This document shows, piece by piece, positions 1 to 9,300 of a stretch of DNA of 64,000 bases (position 1 is its first letter; each line of letters begins with the position of its first letter). The position numbers and the translations under genes are program-made. The DNA comes from Oleispira sp036960605 (GTDB lineage: Bacteria > Pseudomonadota > Gammaproteobacteria > Pseudomonadales > Oceanobacteraceae). The stretch covers positions 1 through 64,000 of the forward strand of contig JBALXI010000023.1 of the NCBI GenBank assembly GCA_036960605.1, given 5' to 3'. The notes under the pieces were generated by a model that saw only the letters and a program-made list of their open reading frames with translations, was not told the DNA's origin and made no database searches.

Positions 1-455
1 ATGTTCCCGTCGTAGCTCAGCATACGGGCGCTGATAGTGCGTCCGTTCTTTATGATGCACTGGAAGCGGCAACAGCCCGAGGTACCGATATCTTAATCGC
101 AGATACTGCAGGTCGTTTGCATACCAAAGACAACCTCATGGGCGAGCTGGAAAAAGTCGTTCGTGTGATGAAAAAAATTGATCCTGAAGCGCCTCACGAA
201 GTGATGTTGGTATTGGACGCAGGCACAGGCCAGAATGCGATTAATCAGGCCGTTCAGTTCCAAAAATCAGTGGGCGTTACTGGTTTAACGCTGACTAAAT
301 TAGACGGTACGGCGAAAGGCGGGGTGATCTTCGCCCTGGCTAAGCAACTTGCCTTACCAGTGCGCTTTATCGGTATAGGCGAAGGCATTAATGATTTGCG
401 TCCGTTTGATGCCAATGACTTTACCCGAGCGTTGTTTAATAAAGAGAACTTATAA
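1..455 (+). CDS. ftsY: FtsY, signal recognition particle receptor (3' part only)
   Basis: This is the C-terminal half of the NG GTPase domain of the SRP receptor. FtsY docks ribosome-nascent chain complexes at the inner membrane by GTP-dependent pairing with Ffh. The reading frame is open from the window edge (first full codon at base 3), so the N-terminal acidic domain and the P-loop lie outside. Visible motifs are the G3 box DTAGR, the G4 box TKLDGTAKG and the closing GIGEGINDLRPF segment that is typical of FtsY. It precedes ftsE and ftsX as in Escherichia coli and Pseudomonas. An 89-bp gap separates it from ftsE, with no obvious terminator. Confidence 0.97.
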   Translation, partial: VPVVAQHTGADSASVLYDALEAATARGTDILIADTAGRLHTKDNLMGELEKVVRVMKKIDPEAPHEVMLVLDAGTGQNAINQAVQFQKSVGVTGLTLTKLDGTAKGGVIFALAKQLALPVRFIGIGEGINDLRPFDANDFTRALFNKENL

Positions 456-544
456 ATAATAAATTGATTGCTCCAGCTTTCGCACATTGATCAGCGAAGG
501 CGTAGCCAGCGTTCAGTTTTAATCTGTAGCAAGGAGTACGTGCT

Positions 545-1237
545 TTGCCAATGGTTCGTTTTGATCGTGTCAGCAAGCGTTATTCGTCAGGTAAAGAAGC
601 GCTTAGCGGGGTTAGCTTTGAGCTAGCCCGTGGTGAAATGGCTTTTCTAACGGGTCATTCGGGGGCGGGCAAAAGTACCTTGCTCAAACTCATGATGCGT
701 ATGGAAGTACCTACTCGCGGCGAAGTCGTTGTCGATGGCAGCAACTTATCACGTTTGCGTGAAGGTCTTGTGCCTTATCATAGACGTAAAGTCGGCGTCG
801 TTTTTCAAAATCACCAGTTACTCTTTGATCGCTCCGTTTTCGAGAACGTTGCTCTGCCGTTATTAATTGCCGGCACCTCGTTAAAAGAAACGGGCCGTCG
901 TGTGCGCGCTGCGCTAGATAAAGTCGGCTTGCTAGGCAAAGAAAAACTCAATCCTATTCAGCTATCGGGTGGCGAACAACAACGTATTGGCATTGCTCGT
1001 GCGGTGGTGAATAAGCCTGCGCTATTAATTGCCGATGAACCGACCGGTAACCTAGACCCAGAATTGTCTGCTGAAATAATGAACCTGTTTAGTAATTTTC
1101 AACAAGTGGGCGTCACCGTTTTAATCGCGACTCACGATATTGCTCTAGTAGAACGTATGAATAAGCGCCGTTTGATCTTACAAGATGGCCAAATGATTGC
1201 GGGCCAGAACATCACTAGCGGAGTGGCTCATGTCTGA
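545..1237 (+). CDS. ftsE: FtsE, cell-division ABC transporter ATPase
   Basis: FtsE is the cytoplasmic ATPase of FtsEX, which works at the divisome and activates septal peptidoglycan hydrolysis through periplasmic partners. The 230-residue protein carries Walker A GHSGAGKST, Q-loop VFQNH, signature LSGGEQQR and Walker B ALLIADEPT, followed by the switch His in ATHD. An AAGGAG ribosome site at 531-536 sits 8 nt before a TTG at 545. The in-frame ATG at 551 would be 14 nt away, so the TTG is preferred, though not proven. The 3' end overlaps the ftsX start by 8 nt, which suggests translational coupling. Confidence 0.95.
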   Translation: MPMVRFDRVSKRYSSGKEALSGVSFELARGEMAFLTGHSGAGKSTLLKLMMRMEVPTRGEVVVDGSNLSRLREGLVPYHRRKVGVVFQNHQLLFDRSVFENVALPLLIAGTSLKETGRRVRAALDKVGLLGKEKLNPIQLSGGEQQRIGIARAVVNKPALLIADEPTGNLDPELSAEIMNLFSNFQQVGVTVLIATHDIALVERMNKRRLILQDGQMIAGQNITSGVAHV

Positions 1238-2201
1238 GAAAGTACCCAATCAGCACGGTGCTTCGGCGGCGAAACTGGGGGCGAGTGATAAGTTCAGTGC
1301 CTATTTCCGTAATCATCAAATGGTGGCGGTGGAGTCGTTAGTCAAATTACTCTCCACTCCGGCGTCGAGTCTATTAACCTGGCTGGTCATCGCGATTGCT
1401 CTCACCTTGCCGGGTGCGCTTTATATGGCGGTTAATAATTTGCAGCAACTGAGTGGCCATTTTGAGGCTTCGGGCCAGATGACCGTTTTCTTAGCGACCG
1501 ATATTAGAGAAGTAGACAGTGGTGCCTTACGTTTAAAAATAGCTTCACTCGATGATGTTAATAAAGTGGTCTATGTTTCCCCTGAGCAAGCCTTAGAGGA
1601 ATTTAAACAATATGGCGGCATCTCTGATGCTTTAAGTTTTTTGGATGAGAATCCATTGCCTGCGGTTCTGCTGGTGGAGCCACCTTTAGGCATTGATAAA
1701 GACGAACTTAATACCTTGGTCGACCAAATCAAATCATTTAGACAGGTTGATAGCGTTCAAGTCGATATGGCTTGGGTTGAGAGGCTATTAGCGTTATTGG
1801 CTTTAGCGCAGCGCTTAGTGGCGGTAGTGGGCGTGCTATTAGCACTGGCCATCGTGCTGGTGGTAGGCAATACCATCCGCTTATCGATTGCCGCCCGAAC
1901 CGACGAAATTCGTGTAATTAAGCTGGTGGGTGGTACCAATGCTTATGTGCGACGTCCCTTCTTATATTCCGGATTTTGGTACGGCGCGATTGGTGGGATC
2001 CTCGCCTGGCTGATGCTCGGATTGTGCTGGATTCTGCTACAAGGGCCGGTTTCAGACATTGCCGCGTTATATGGGGCTGACTTTTATCTACAGCCACTTC
2101 CATTTGCCCCCACTTGTTGGTTAATATTCAGCGCTGCCGTATTGGGCTTATTAGGCTCTTGGTGGTCGGTACAGCGTCATCTGGTCGCGATTGAGCCGTA
2201 A
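1230..2201 (+). CDS. ftsX: FtsX, cell-division ABC transporter permease
   Basis: FtsX is the membrane partner of FtsE. The 323-residue protein has a short cytoplasmic N-terminus, a first membrane segment (LLTWLVIAIALTLP), a periplasmic domain of about 110 residues, and three C-terminal membrane segments in the usual FtsX/MacB-type permease fold. I chose the ATG at 1230, inside the end of ftsE and preceded by GCGGAG at 1218-1223. The longer open frame starting at 1197 has no ribosome site and would overlap ftsE needlessly. Family and gene order make the assignment secure. Confidence 0.95.
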   Translation: MSEKVPNQHGASAAKLGASDKFSAYFRNHQMVAVESLVKLLSTPASSLLTWLVIAIALTLPGALYMAVNNLQQLSGHFEASGQMTVFLATDIREVDSGALRLKIASLDDVNKVVYVSPEQALEEFKQYGGISDALSFLDENPLPAVLLVEPPLGIDKDELNTLVDQIKSFRQVDSVQVDMAWVERLLALLALAQRLVAVVGVLLALAIVLVVGNTIRLSIAARTDEIRVIKLVGGTNAYVRRPFLYSGFWYGAIGGILAWLMLGLCWILLQGPVSDIAALYGADFYLQPLPFAPTCWLIFSAAVLGLLGSWWSVQRHLVAIEP

Positions 2202-2342
2202 AAAGTCATTTGAAATCGATACGGGCTTAATGCAAAGAAAAGTAAAAGGACTGTTCCACTGGTGAACTTAATAACACCATGGCACTCAATAAAGACGAGT
2301 GCTACACTCCTTGTGAACTTATTAATTGAATAGGAAATATTG

Positions 2343-3206
2343 ATGAACACTGCCTTGCAATCTATTGATGCCCTAAGCCCTGGTGCTAACCTAGAAGCCT
2401 ATTTGGCTCGGGTTAATTCTGTACCTGTGCTGAGTATCGCGGAAGAGCGAGAGTTAACCACCCTACTTCATTATGAAGAGGACTTAGAGGCTGCGCGTCG
2501 TTTAATTATGTCGCACCTGCGCTTTGTTGCACACATCGCAAAAAGCTACTCCGGTTATGGTTTGAATCAAGGTGATCTTATTCAAGAAGGCAACGTAGGT
2601 TTGATGAAGGCGGTTAAGCGCTTCGATCCTGCAGTTGGTGTACGTTTGGTTTCCTTTGCAGTGCATTGGATCAAAGCCGAAATGCACGAATTCATCTTGC
2701 GCAACTGGCGCATCGTGAAAGTTGCGACGACTAAAGCGCAACGTAAAATGTTCTTTAACCTACGTAGCTCTAAAAAGAAGCTAGGTTGGTTGTCTCAATC
2801 TGAAGCGCAAGATATCGCTGAAGCCTTAGGCGTAGAACAGAAAACCGTATTTGAAATGGAAGGTCGCCTACAAGCACGTGATGCGTCTTTCGATGCCGGT
2901 GCCGATGAAGATGATGAAACTGCTTATAAAGCACCGGCACATTATTTAGAAGACCAACGTTTTGATCCAGCCATGGTGGTTGAAAATACTCGCCATGAGC
3001 AGCAAGCTAGCAACAGCCTACATTCGGCCCTAGCGAATTTGGATGAACGTAGTCGTGATATTTTACAGCAGCGTTGGTTGACCGATGATAAATCAACCCT
3101 GCACGAACTAGCCGCGGAATACGATGTATCAGCAGAACGTATCCGTCAGTTAGAAAAGAATGCAATGAAGAAAGTCCGTGACGCCATGGAGGCAGAAGCG
3201 GTCTAA
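2343..3206 (+). CDS. rpoH: RpoH, heat-shock sigma factor (sigma-32)
   Basis: RpoH is the alternative sigma factor that directs RNA polymerase to heat-shock promoters. The 287-residue protein has sigma-70 region 2 (LIQEGNVGLMKAVKRFDP), region 3, and a region 4 helix-turn-helix near the C-terminus (VSAERIRQLEKNAMKKVR). Diagnostic for RpoH is the RpoH box QRKMFFNLR at residues 133-141, the segment linked in E. coli to core binding and FtsH-dependent turnover. The ATG at 2343 follows AGGAAA at 2332-2337; a TTG one codon upstream is less likely. It follows ftsEX as in Pseudomonas and ends at two hairpins. Confidence 0.97.
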   Translation: MNTALQSIDALSPGANLEAYLARVNSVPVLSIAEERELTTLLHYEEDLEAARRLIMSHLRFVAHIAKSYSGYGLNQGDLIQEGNVGLMKAVKRFDPAVGVRLVSFAVHWIKAEMHEFILRNWRIVKVATTKAQRKMFFNLRSSKKKLGWLSQSEAQDIAEALGVEQKTVFEMEGRLQARDASFDAGADEDDETAYKAPAHYLEDQRFDPAMVVENTRHEQQASNSLHSALANLDERSRDILQQRWLTDDKSTLHELAAEYDVSAERIRQLEKNAMKKVRDAMEAEAV

Positions 3207-3243
3207 CTTCGCATAACGACAGTCTCAGCACCCTGGCATTGTC

Positions 3244-3299
3244 AGCTCTTCTTCTGAAGAGCTTAAAAAAGCTGCTATCGAAAGATAGCGGCTTTTTTT
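3244..3299 (+). terminator. Tandem hairpins ending rpoH
   Basis: Two hairpins lie directly after rpoH. The first pairs AGCTCTTC (3244-3251) with GAAGAGCT (3256-3263) around TTCT. The second pairs 3271-3279 with 3284-3292 around a GAAA loop, with one G-U pair, and runs into seven Ts at 3293-3299. The second is a textbook intrinsic terminator. The first may be a processing or stabilising hairpin. Confidence 0.9.
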
Positions 3300-3396
3300 A
3301 TGTCTGAGAGATTGTTTGTCACATACTGTACATACACTGTTGTAATTAACTGATTTCAGAATAATCAGGTCAAATATTCTTACAACGGATGTAAAT

Positions 3397-6003
3397 ATGA
3401 ATCGCCCTATATCAGACTCACTAGTTAACAAGCTTTTGATCATTCTTTTTACTTCCTCCTTGCTCGCTGCTTGTGGTGACTCCAGCCAATCATCAGAATT
3501 TCCCACCGTGACATCGTTAGACTTGATGCCTGGTTTAGAAATAAAAACGGGAGATACTCTCGTTGTCCGTTCTGATTGTAAACATTGTGATGCAGCGAAA
3601 ACACGTTATGAATGGAAGATCAAAGGAGTAGATCAGGCAGTTTCAGGCGATAATTATTATCGAATTCCCACTGAATATGTCGCTAAAGAAATTAGTATTA
3701 CCGCAACTGCCGTTGGTCTAGATGGAAGTACAGGCGGTGCTATAACCCGAACCTATGCCTTAAATAGAGTGAAAGAAATTACAGGGAATTATCATGCTTT
3801 TGCGGCTTTAAAGTTTGATGGTTCGGTCGTAACTTGGGGAGACTCTTCTTATGGGGGTGATAGCCGTGCTGTCGCTTCTCAGTTAGTTAACGTTCAATCT
3901 ATATCGGCTGCTAGTCGTACCTTTGCGGCGATCAAGACAGATGGTTCAGTGGTTATATGGGGAGGCTACTCGGATGCGGGTGCTAGCAGTGCGGTAGCTT
4001 CTGAACTAACCCAGGTGCAATCAATTTCTGCGACCAATACTGCCTTTGCCGGAATCAAATCCGATGGCACGGTAGTGAGTTGGGGAGGTGGCGATAAGGG
4101 GGGAGACAGCAGCTCAGTTGCCGTTCAATTAACTCAGGTGCAATCCATTTCGGCTACTGACTATGCCTTTGCAGCAATGAAAGCAGATGGTTCCGTAGTG
4201 ACTTGGGGAGATCCCGACAAGGGAGGTGATAGCCGTGCTGTTGCAGCTCACTTAACTCAAGTGCAATCTATTCATGCTACTGACTATGCTTTTGCCGTGA
4301 TTAAAGCAGATGGCTCCGTGGTTACGTGGGGTGACGCTAAGTGGGGGGGAGATAGCAACGCAGTTGCAGCTCAATTAACTCAGGTGAAATCAATCTTTGC
4401 GACGGGTACTGCCTTTGCGGCGATCAAGGCGGATGGTTCAGTGGTAACTTGGGGAGATGCCCTCAGAGGGGGGGATAGCAATGCAATTTCCGACCAGTTA
4501 ACAGGTGTTCGCACAATTTCTGCTACCTACCATGCTTTTGCAGCGATCAATGCCGATGGCTCGGTGGTGACTTGGGGAGGCTCCCGCAAGGGAGGTGATA
4601 GCAGTGCTGTTGCATCTCAATTAACGCAGATCCAATCTATCTCTGCCACGAGCTCTGCCTTTGCAGCGATTACGCTTAATGGGTCGGTTGTGACTTGGGG
4701 AGACTTAGAGTCCGGTGCTGATACCCGTGCTGTCGCTTCTCAGCTAATTAACGTTCAATCTATATCGGCTGCTGGTTTGGCCTTTGCCGCGATTAAGACC
4801 GATGGTTCCGTGGTGACTTGGGGGGATGCCTATTCTGGTGGTAACAGCCGTGCGGTTACCGAGCTGGCTGATGTTCAGTCCATTTCTGCGACAGCCTATA
4901 CCTTTGCCGCGATTAAGGGGGATGGCTCTGTCGTGACATGGGGGGAATCCATTTTTGCAAATAATAGCCAAATGATCACTGCTGAATTAGCTCAGGTGCA
5001 ATCAATTTCTGCTACCGACTATGCCTTTGCGGGGATTAAGGACGATGGCTCAGTGGTTACATGGGGTAACGCCGAGTGGGGTGGCGATAGCAGCACAGTC
5101 GCAAGTCAATTAATTCAGGTGCAATCCATTGCCGCCACTGATTTTTCTTTTGCGGCGATTAAGGCCGATGGTTCTGTAGTGACTTGGGGCGAGCCCTACG
5201 CAGCGGGTGATAGCGATGCGGTTGCTGGCCAACTAACTCAGGTGCAATCTATTTCTGCTACTGGCTATGGATTTGCAGCAATTAAGGCCGATGGCTCAGT
5301 CGTGACTTGGGGTCACTCCAATTATGGCGGTGACAGTAGTTTGGTTGCAGATAAATTAACTCAAGTTCAATCCATATCGGCTACCCACTCTGCCTTTGCC
5401 GCTATTAGGACCGACGGTTCAGTGGTGACTTGGGGGGATGAAAATGAGGGCGGTGATAGCAGTGCGGTGGCTTCTCAGCTTATGAATATTCAATCTATCT
5501 CTGCTAATGATGAAGCCTTTGCCGCGATTAAAGCCGATGGTACGGTAGTCACTTGGGGAGACACTGATAGGGGTGCTGATAGCAGTGAGGTTGCTAAACA
5601 GTTGACGGACGTTAAATTCATCACAACAACAAGAGGGGCCTTTGCGGCAATTAAGTTCGACGGCTCTGTGGTGACTTGGGGAGATTCGCATAGCGGTGCA
5701 GATAGCAGCGCGGTGACGGCTCAGCTGATGGATGTTCAATCAATTTCTGCCACAACACTTGCCTTTGCTGCGATTAAAACTGACGGCTCGGTAGTGACTT
5801 GGGGAAGCTCTTTTTATGGGGGTGATAGCAGTACAGCGGCCAATCTGTTAACTAGCATTCAATCTATCTCTGCCACTGGTTCAGCTTTTGCAGCGATCAA
5901 GGCGGATGGATCTGTGGTCACTTGGGGTAGTTACTATAGCGGAGGTTATGTGCGAGATACTGCAGGTCTTGAGCCTGGTGGTGAAACGCTTACTTTGAAA
6001 TAA
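3397..6003 (+). CDS. RCC1-like 18-repeat lipoprotein, copy 1
   Basis: I recognise the architecture but not a function. The 868-residue product starts with a lipoprotein signal peptide (LLAAC, lipidation Cys26, then Gly-Asp). Residues about 34-125 form an Ig-like beta domain with a Cys-X2-Cys pair (CKHC). From residue 135 onward there are 18 tandem units of about 41 residues, consensus FAAIKaDGSVVTWGD, then GGDSsaVa, QLtqVqSIsAT. The xDGSVVtWG core resembles RCC1/beta-propeller repeats, but the unit is shorter than classical RCC1 blades (about 50-60 residues). Unit 9 is one residue short; unit 18 ends in a distinct cap (YVRDTAGLEP). The protein is probably anchored in the outer membrane and may bind a ligand or partner cell; that is inference. 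A paralogue follows directly. Confidence 0.85.
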   Translation: MNRPISDSLVNKLLIILFTSSLLAACGDSSQSSEFPTVTSLDLMPGLEIKTGDTLVVRSDCKHCDAAKTRYEWKIKGVDQAVSGDNYYRIPTEYVAKEISITATAVGLDGSTGGAITRTYALNRVKEITGNYHAFAALKFDGSVVTWGDSSYGGDSRAVASQLVNVQSISAASRTFAAIKTDGSVVIWGGYSDAGASSAVASELTQVQSISATNTAFAGIKSDGTVVSWGGGDKGGDSSSVAVQLTQVQSISATDYAFAAMKADGSVVTWGDPDKGGDSRAVAAHLTQVQSIHATDYAFAVIKADGSVVTWGDAKWGGDSNAVAAQLTQVKSIFATGTAFAAIKADGSVVTWGDALRGGDSNAISDQLTGVRTISATYHAFAAINADGSVVTWGGSRKGGDSSAVASQLTQIQSISATSSAFAAITLNGSVVTWGDLESGADTRAVASQLINVQSISAAGLAFAAIKTDGSVVTWGDAYSGGNSRAVTELADVQSISATAYTFAAIKGDGSVVTWGESIFANNSQMITAELAQVQSISATDYAFAGIKDDGSVVTWGNAEWGGDSSTVASQLIQVQSIAATDFSFAAIKADGSVVTWGEPYAAGDSDAVAGQLTQVQSISATGYGFAAIKADGSVVTWGHSNYGGDSSLVADKLTQVQSISATHSAFAAIRTDGSVVTWGDENEGGDSSAVASQLMNIQSISANDEAFAAIKADGTVVTWGDTDRGADSSEVAKQLTDVKFITTTRGAFAAIKFDGSVVTWGDSHSGADSSAVTAQLMDVQSISATTLAFAAIKTDGSVVTWGSSFYGGDSSTAANLLTSIQSISATGSAFAAIKADGSVVTWGSYYSGGYVRDTAGLEPGGETLTLK
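3799..6000 (+). repeat. Tandem 123-bp coding repeats, 18 units
   Basis: The coding sequence here is a direct tandem array with a 123-bp period, encoding the 41-residue RCC1-like units of copy 1. Units share long stretches of DNA identity. For example, 3865-3914 and 4726-4775 lie exactly 861 bp (7 units) apart and differ at about three positions. This suggests exchange between units. Confidence 0.92.
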
Positions 6004-6020
6004 GCCGGTCTGCAAACAAT

Positions 6021-6057
6021 AAAAAAGCCCGATTAGCATAACTAATCGGGCTTTTTT
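6021..6057. terminator. Bidirectional terminator after repeat lipoprotein copy 1
   Basis: GCCCGATTAG (6027-6036) pairs perfectly with CTAATCGGGC (6042-6051) around a CATAA loop. It is flanked by six As on the left and six Ts on the right, so it can end transcription on either strand. An almost identical hairpin lies at 10456-10494 after copy 2. Confidence 0.93.
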
Positions 6058-6103
6058 GGGTCTCGACTCTCTATAACCAGAGCCTTTGATTAAACAAAAG
6101 CCC

Positions 6104-6235
6104 TAGCCGTTTTACCGTCACGCATAGAGTCGAAGAATTCATTATTAGATTCGCTTTGACGCAACTTATCTAACAAGAATTCAATCGCGGGTACGTCTTC
6201 CATTTCTGCAAGCAAGCGACGCAAGATCCATAAAC
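6104..6235 (-). pseudogene. Relic of the 3' end of rho
   Basis: These 132 bases align without gaps to 10553-10684, the 3' end of the intact rho gene, at a constant offset of 4449 bases. I count four mismatches (about 97% identity). The stretch corresponds to roughly rho residues 379-422. It lacks the last few codons and stop and everything upstream, so it cannot make Rho. It sits between the two repeat-lipoprotein genes, in the place rho holds relative to copy 2, and marks a duplication junction. The homology stops abruptly at 6235, just before the upstream region of copy 2. Confidence 0.93.
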
Positions 6236-6327
6236 AATTCATTTTTATAGTACCTGATTACACTTGTATTGAGCTGACTAACTGATTCCCGTATCATCCA
6301 ATCATATTTTTTACATGGATTGTAAAC
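6236..6327 (+). promoter_or_regulatory. Upstream region of repeat lipoprotein copy 2
   Basis: This 92-bp stretch carries the leader of copy 2. Its last 50 bases resemble the bases before copy 1 (3340-3396), including an AACTGATT block and a GGAT-TGTAAA(C/T)ATG start context. The two genes therefore share a duplicated leader. I see no convincing -35/-10 pair. Confidence 0.45.
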
Positions 6328-9300
6328 ATGGATCGTTCTATATCAGTTTCCGTTCTCAAAAATCTGTTGATTTGCTTCTTCGCTTCTTCATTATTAGTGG
6401 GCTGTAATGTCTCAGGAGAACCTGACTTTGACTTGGATGATCAATCGTCCCTCGTTCAGGAAGATACGGCTCCTGCTCTGGAAGATACATCACCTGCTCC
6501 AGAAGAAGAAATTCCTGATCCAGAAGAAGAAGCCCCTACTCTAGAAGATAACATTCCAGATGCGTTCAGTTTTTCTGTTTTAGCAGATGTTGCTCGAAAT
6601 GTTCAGCTCGTCTCTGAAATAGTCACCATCACTGGGATAAACATGAATATACCTGTTGTTATTTCAGGTGGCGAATACTCAATCGATGGCGGCGCGTTCA
6701 CGACCACGGCTGGAACGATCAGTAATAACCAAACTCTCCAGTTAAGACTTCAAACGCCTGTTAACTATTCAGAAAGTAAAACGATTACCATCAACTTAGG
6801 CTCCTTAAGTGCTTCATTGTTAGTAAAGACTCCCGAAGCGCCAGTGATGTTATCGCTTTCGCTTCTACCAACTGCGGAGATAAGAGTTGGAGACAAGGTC
6901 GTGGCTAGCAGCGATTGCAATCATTGTGATCCTTCAAAAACGCGCTACGAATGGAATGTTGAAGGTATTGCTCAGGTCGTTTCAACGGCGAATTTTTATC
7001 AAACCCCTGCTGAATACGAGCTGAAAGAAATTAGTGTCACTGCCACCGCAGTTAATGCTGCTGGGGATGAAGGGAGTTCGATGACCCAAGCCTTTTCTTT
7101 CGTGCTAGATGATGAAACCCCAGATATTTTCAGTTTCACGCAGTTAACGGATGTGGTTCGGGATACTCAGCGGACGACTGAAATTATCACTATTACCGGG
7201 ATAAATACAAATATCCCTGTTGTTATTACGGGTGGCGAATACTCAGTCAATGGCGGCGCATTCACTTCTACCGCAGGTACTATTGGCAATAATCAGACTC
7301 TTCAATTAAGACTTCAAACGCCTGTTAACTATTCAGATAGTAAGACGATTACGATCACTTTAGGTTCTGTCAATGTTGCCTTTTTAGTGCCAACTCCTGA
7401 AGCACCCGTGATGTTATCGATTTCCTTTATACCAACACCGGAGATTAAGGTTAGTGACAATGTTGTGGCTAGCAGTACTTGTAATCATTGTGACCCTTCG
7501 AAAACGCGCTACGAATGGAATGTCGAAGGTATTGCTCAGGTCGTTTCCACTGAGAATTTTTATCAAGCTCCCGCTGAATATGAGCTGAAAGAAATTAGTG
7601 TCACTGCCACCGCTATTAATGCAGCGGGAGATGAGGGCAGTTCGATGACCCAAGCCTTTTCTTTCGTGCTAGATGATGGAACCCCGGATGCTTTCAGTTT
7701 CACACCACTAACGGATGTCGCTCGTAATGTTCAACTTGTATCTGAAACCATTACCATTACCGGAATAAATATTGTGATCCCCGTTGTTATTACAGGGGGC
7801 GAATATTCAATTGATGGTGGTACGTTCACGAGCACGGCTGGAGCGATCAGTAATAATCAAACTCTCCAGTTAAGAATTCAAACACCGCTTAATCTGTCTG
7901 AAAGTAAATCGATTACGATCAGTCTTGGCTCTAGCAGTACTTCCTTTTTCGTACACACTTCCGAAGTACCAAAAATGTTAATTCTCTATTTTCTTCCGGG
8001 GTCGGAGTTAGCGGTAGATAAAGAGTTAGCGGTTAACAGTGATTGCAGTCATTGTGACCCAGTAAGGACGCGTTATGAATGGAAAGTTGAAGGCAGTGAT
8101 CAGATTGTTTCAAATAACGCTTCCTATTTAGTGCCTATTGAACATGTACTGAAAAAAATCAGCATTACTGCAACGGCTATCAATGAAGCGGGGGATGAAG
8201 GCAGCTCGATCACTCGAACTTATGGTTTAAACAGAGTTAAAGAAATAGTAGGGGCTGACGGAGCTTTTGCAGCATTGATGTTTGACGGTACAGTGATTAC
8301 TTGGGGTGATAGCAATAGTGCAAATAACCTTGCAGTAGCCAGTGAACTTACTCAAATCATCTCTATTGTTGCAACTGAAGATGCTTTTGCGGCCATTAAA
8401 AATGATGGCTCGGTAGTGACTTGGGGAAATAACGTAAATGGCGGTGATAGTAGTTCTGTTGCTGAGCAGTTGATTGGCGTTCAATCCATAGTCGCGAACG
8501 AAGGGGCCTTTGCCGCTATTAAAATCGATGGAACAGTGGTTACTTGGGGGAGGTCTAGTTCACTCAGTGGCGGTGGGGATAGTAGTTCAGTTGCGGATTT
8601 ATTGATTTCAGTAAAATCTATAGCAGCTGCTAATTACGCTTTTGCCGCGGTGAAATTGGATGGTTCGGTTGTTACCTGGGGAGAAGCCAGTACGGGTGGA
8701 GACAGTAGTTCGGTAGTAGGCCAATTAACTGGCGTTAAATCAATTATTGGAAGTTCAAGAGCATTCGCTGCGGTTAAAGCTGATGGATCTGTCGTCACTT
8801 GGGGGAAGTATAGTTTCGGAGCTGATAGTAGCTCAGTTGAAGAAAAGCTTGTCAGTGTCCGATCTATTGCGGGGAGTAAAGGCGCCTTTGCTGCCATAAG
8901 AGCAGATGGTTCGGTTGTTACTTGGGGTGGTTATTCCTATGGTGGAGATAGCCAATCAGTTGACAGTCAGTTGATCAATATCCAGTCTGTTGTAGGAAAT
9001 TCTGGGGCATTTTCTGCGCTTAGAGCAGACGGCGAAGTCGTTACTTGGGGGAGAGATGATTATGGTGGTGATAGTGATAATGTCGCTGATCAATTAACTG
9101 ATGTTCGAGAAATTATCTCGACCGCCTCTGCATTTTCAGCCATTAAAATCGATGGTTCGGTGGTCACTTGGGGCCGTAACTCGACTGGTGGTAATAGCAG
9201 TGAAGTGACTGATCAACTGACCCTTGTCCAAGCAATCTATTCAACAAATTATGCTTTTGCAGCTATTAACGGAGCAGGTTCAATAGTGACTTGGGGTTCT

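Noticed and set aside
2279..2305. Sigma-54 promoter before rpoH (TGGCAC ... TGCT)
   Set aside because: The spacing between the GG and GC elements is about 19-20 bases instead of 10.
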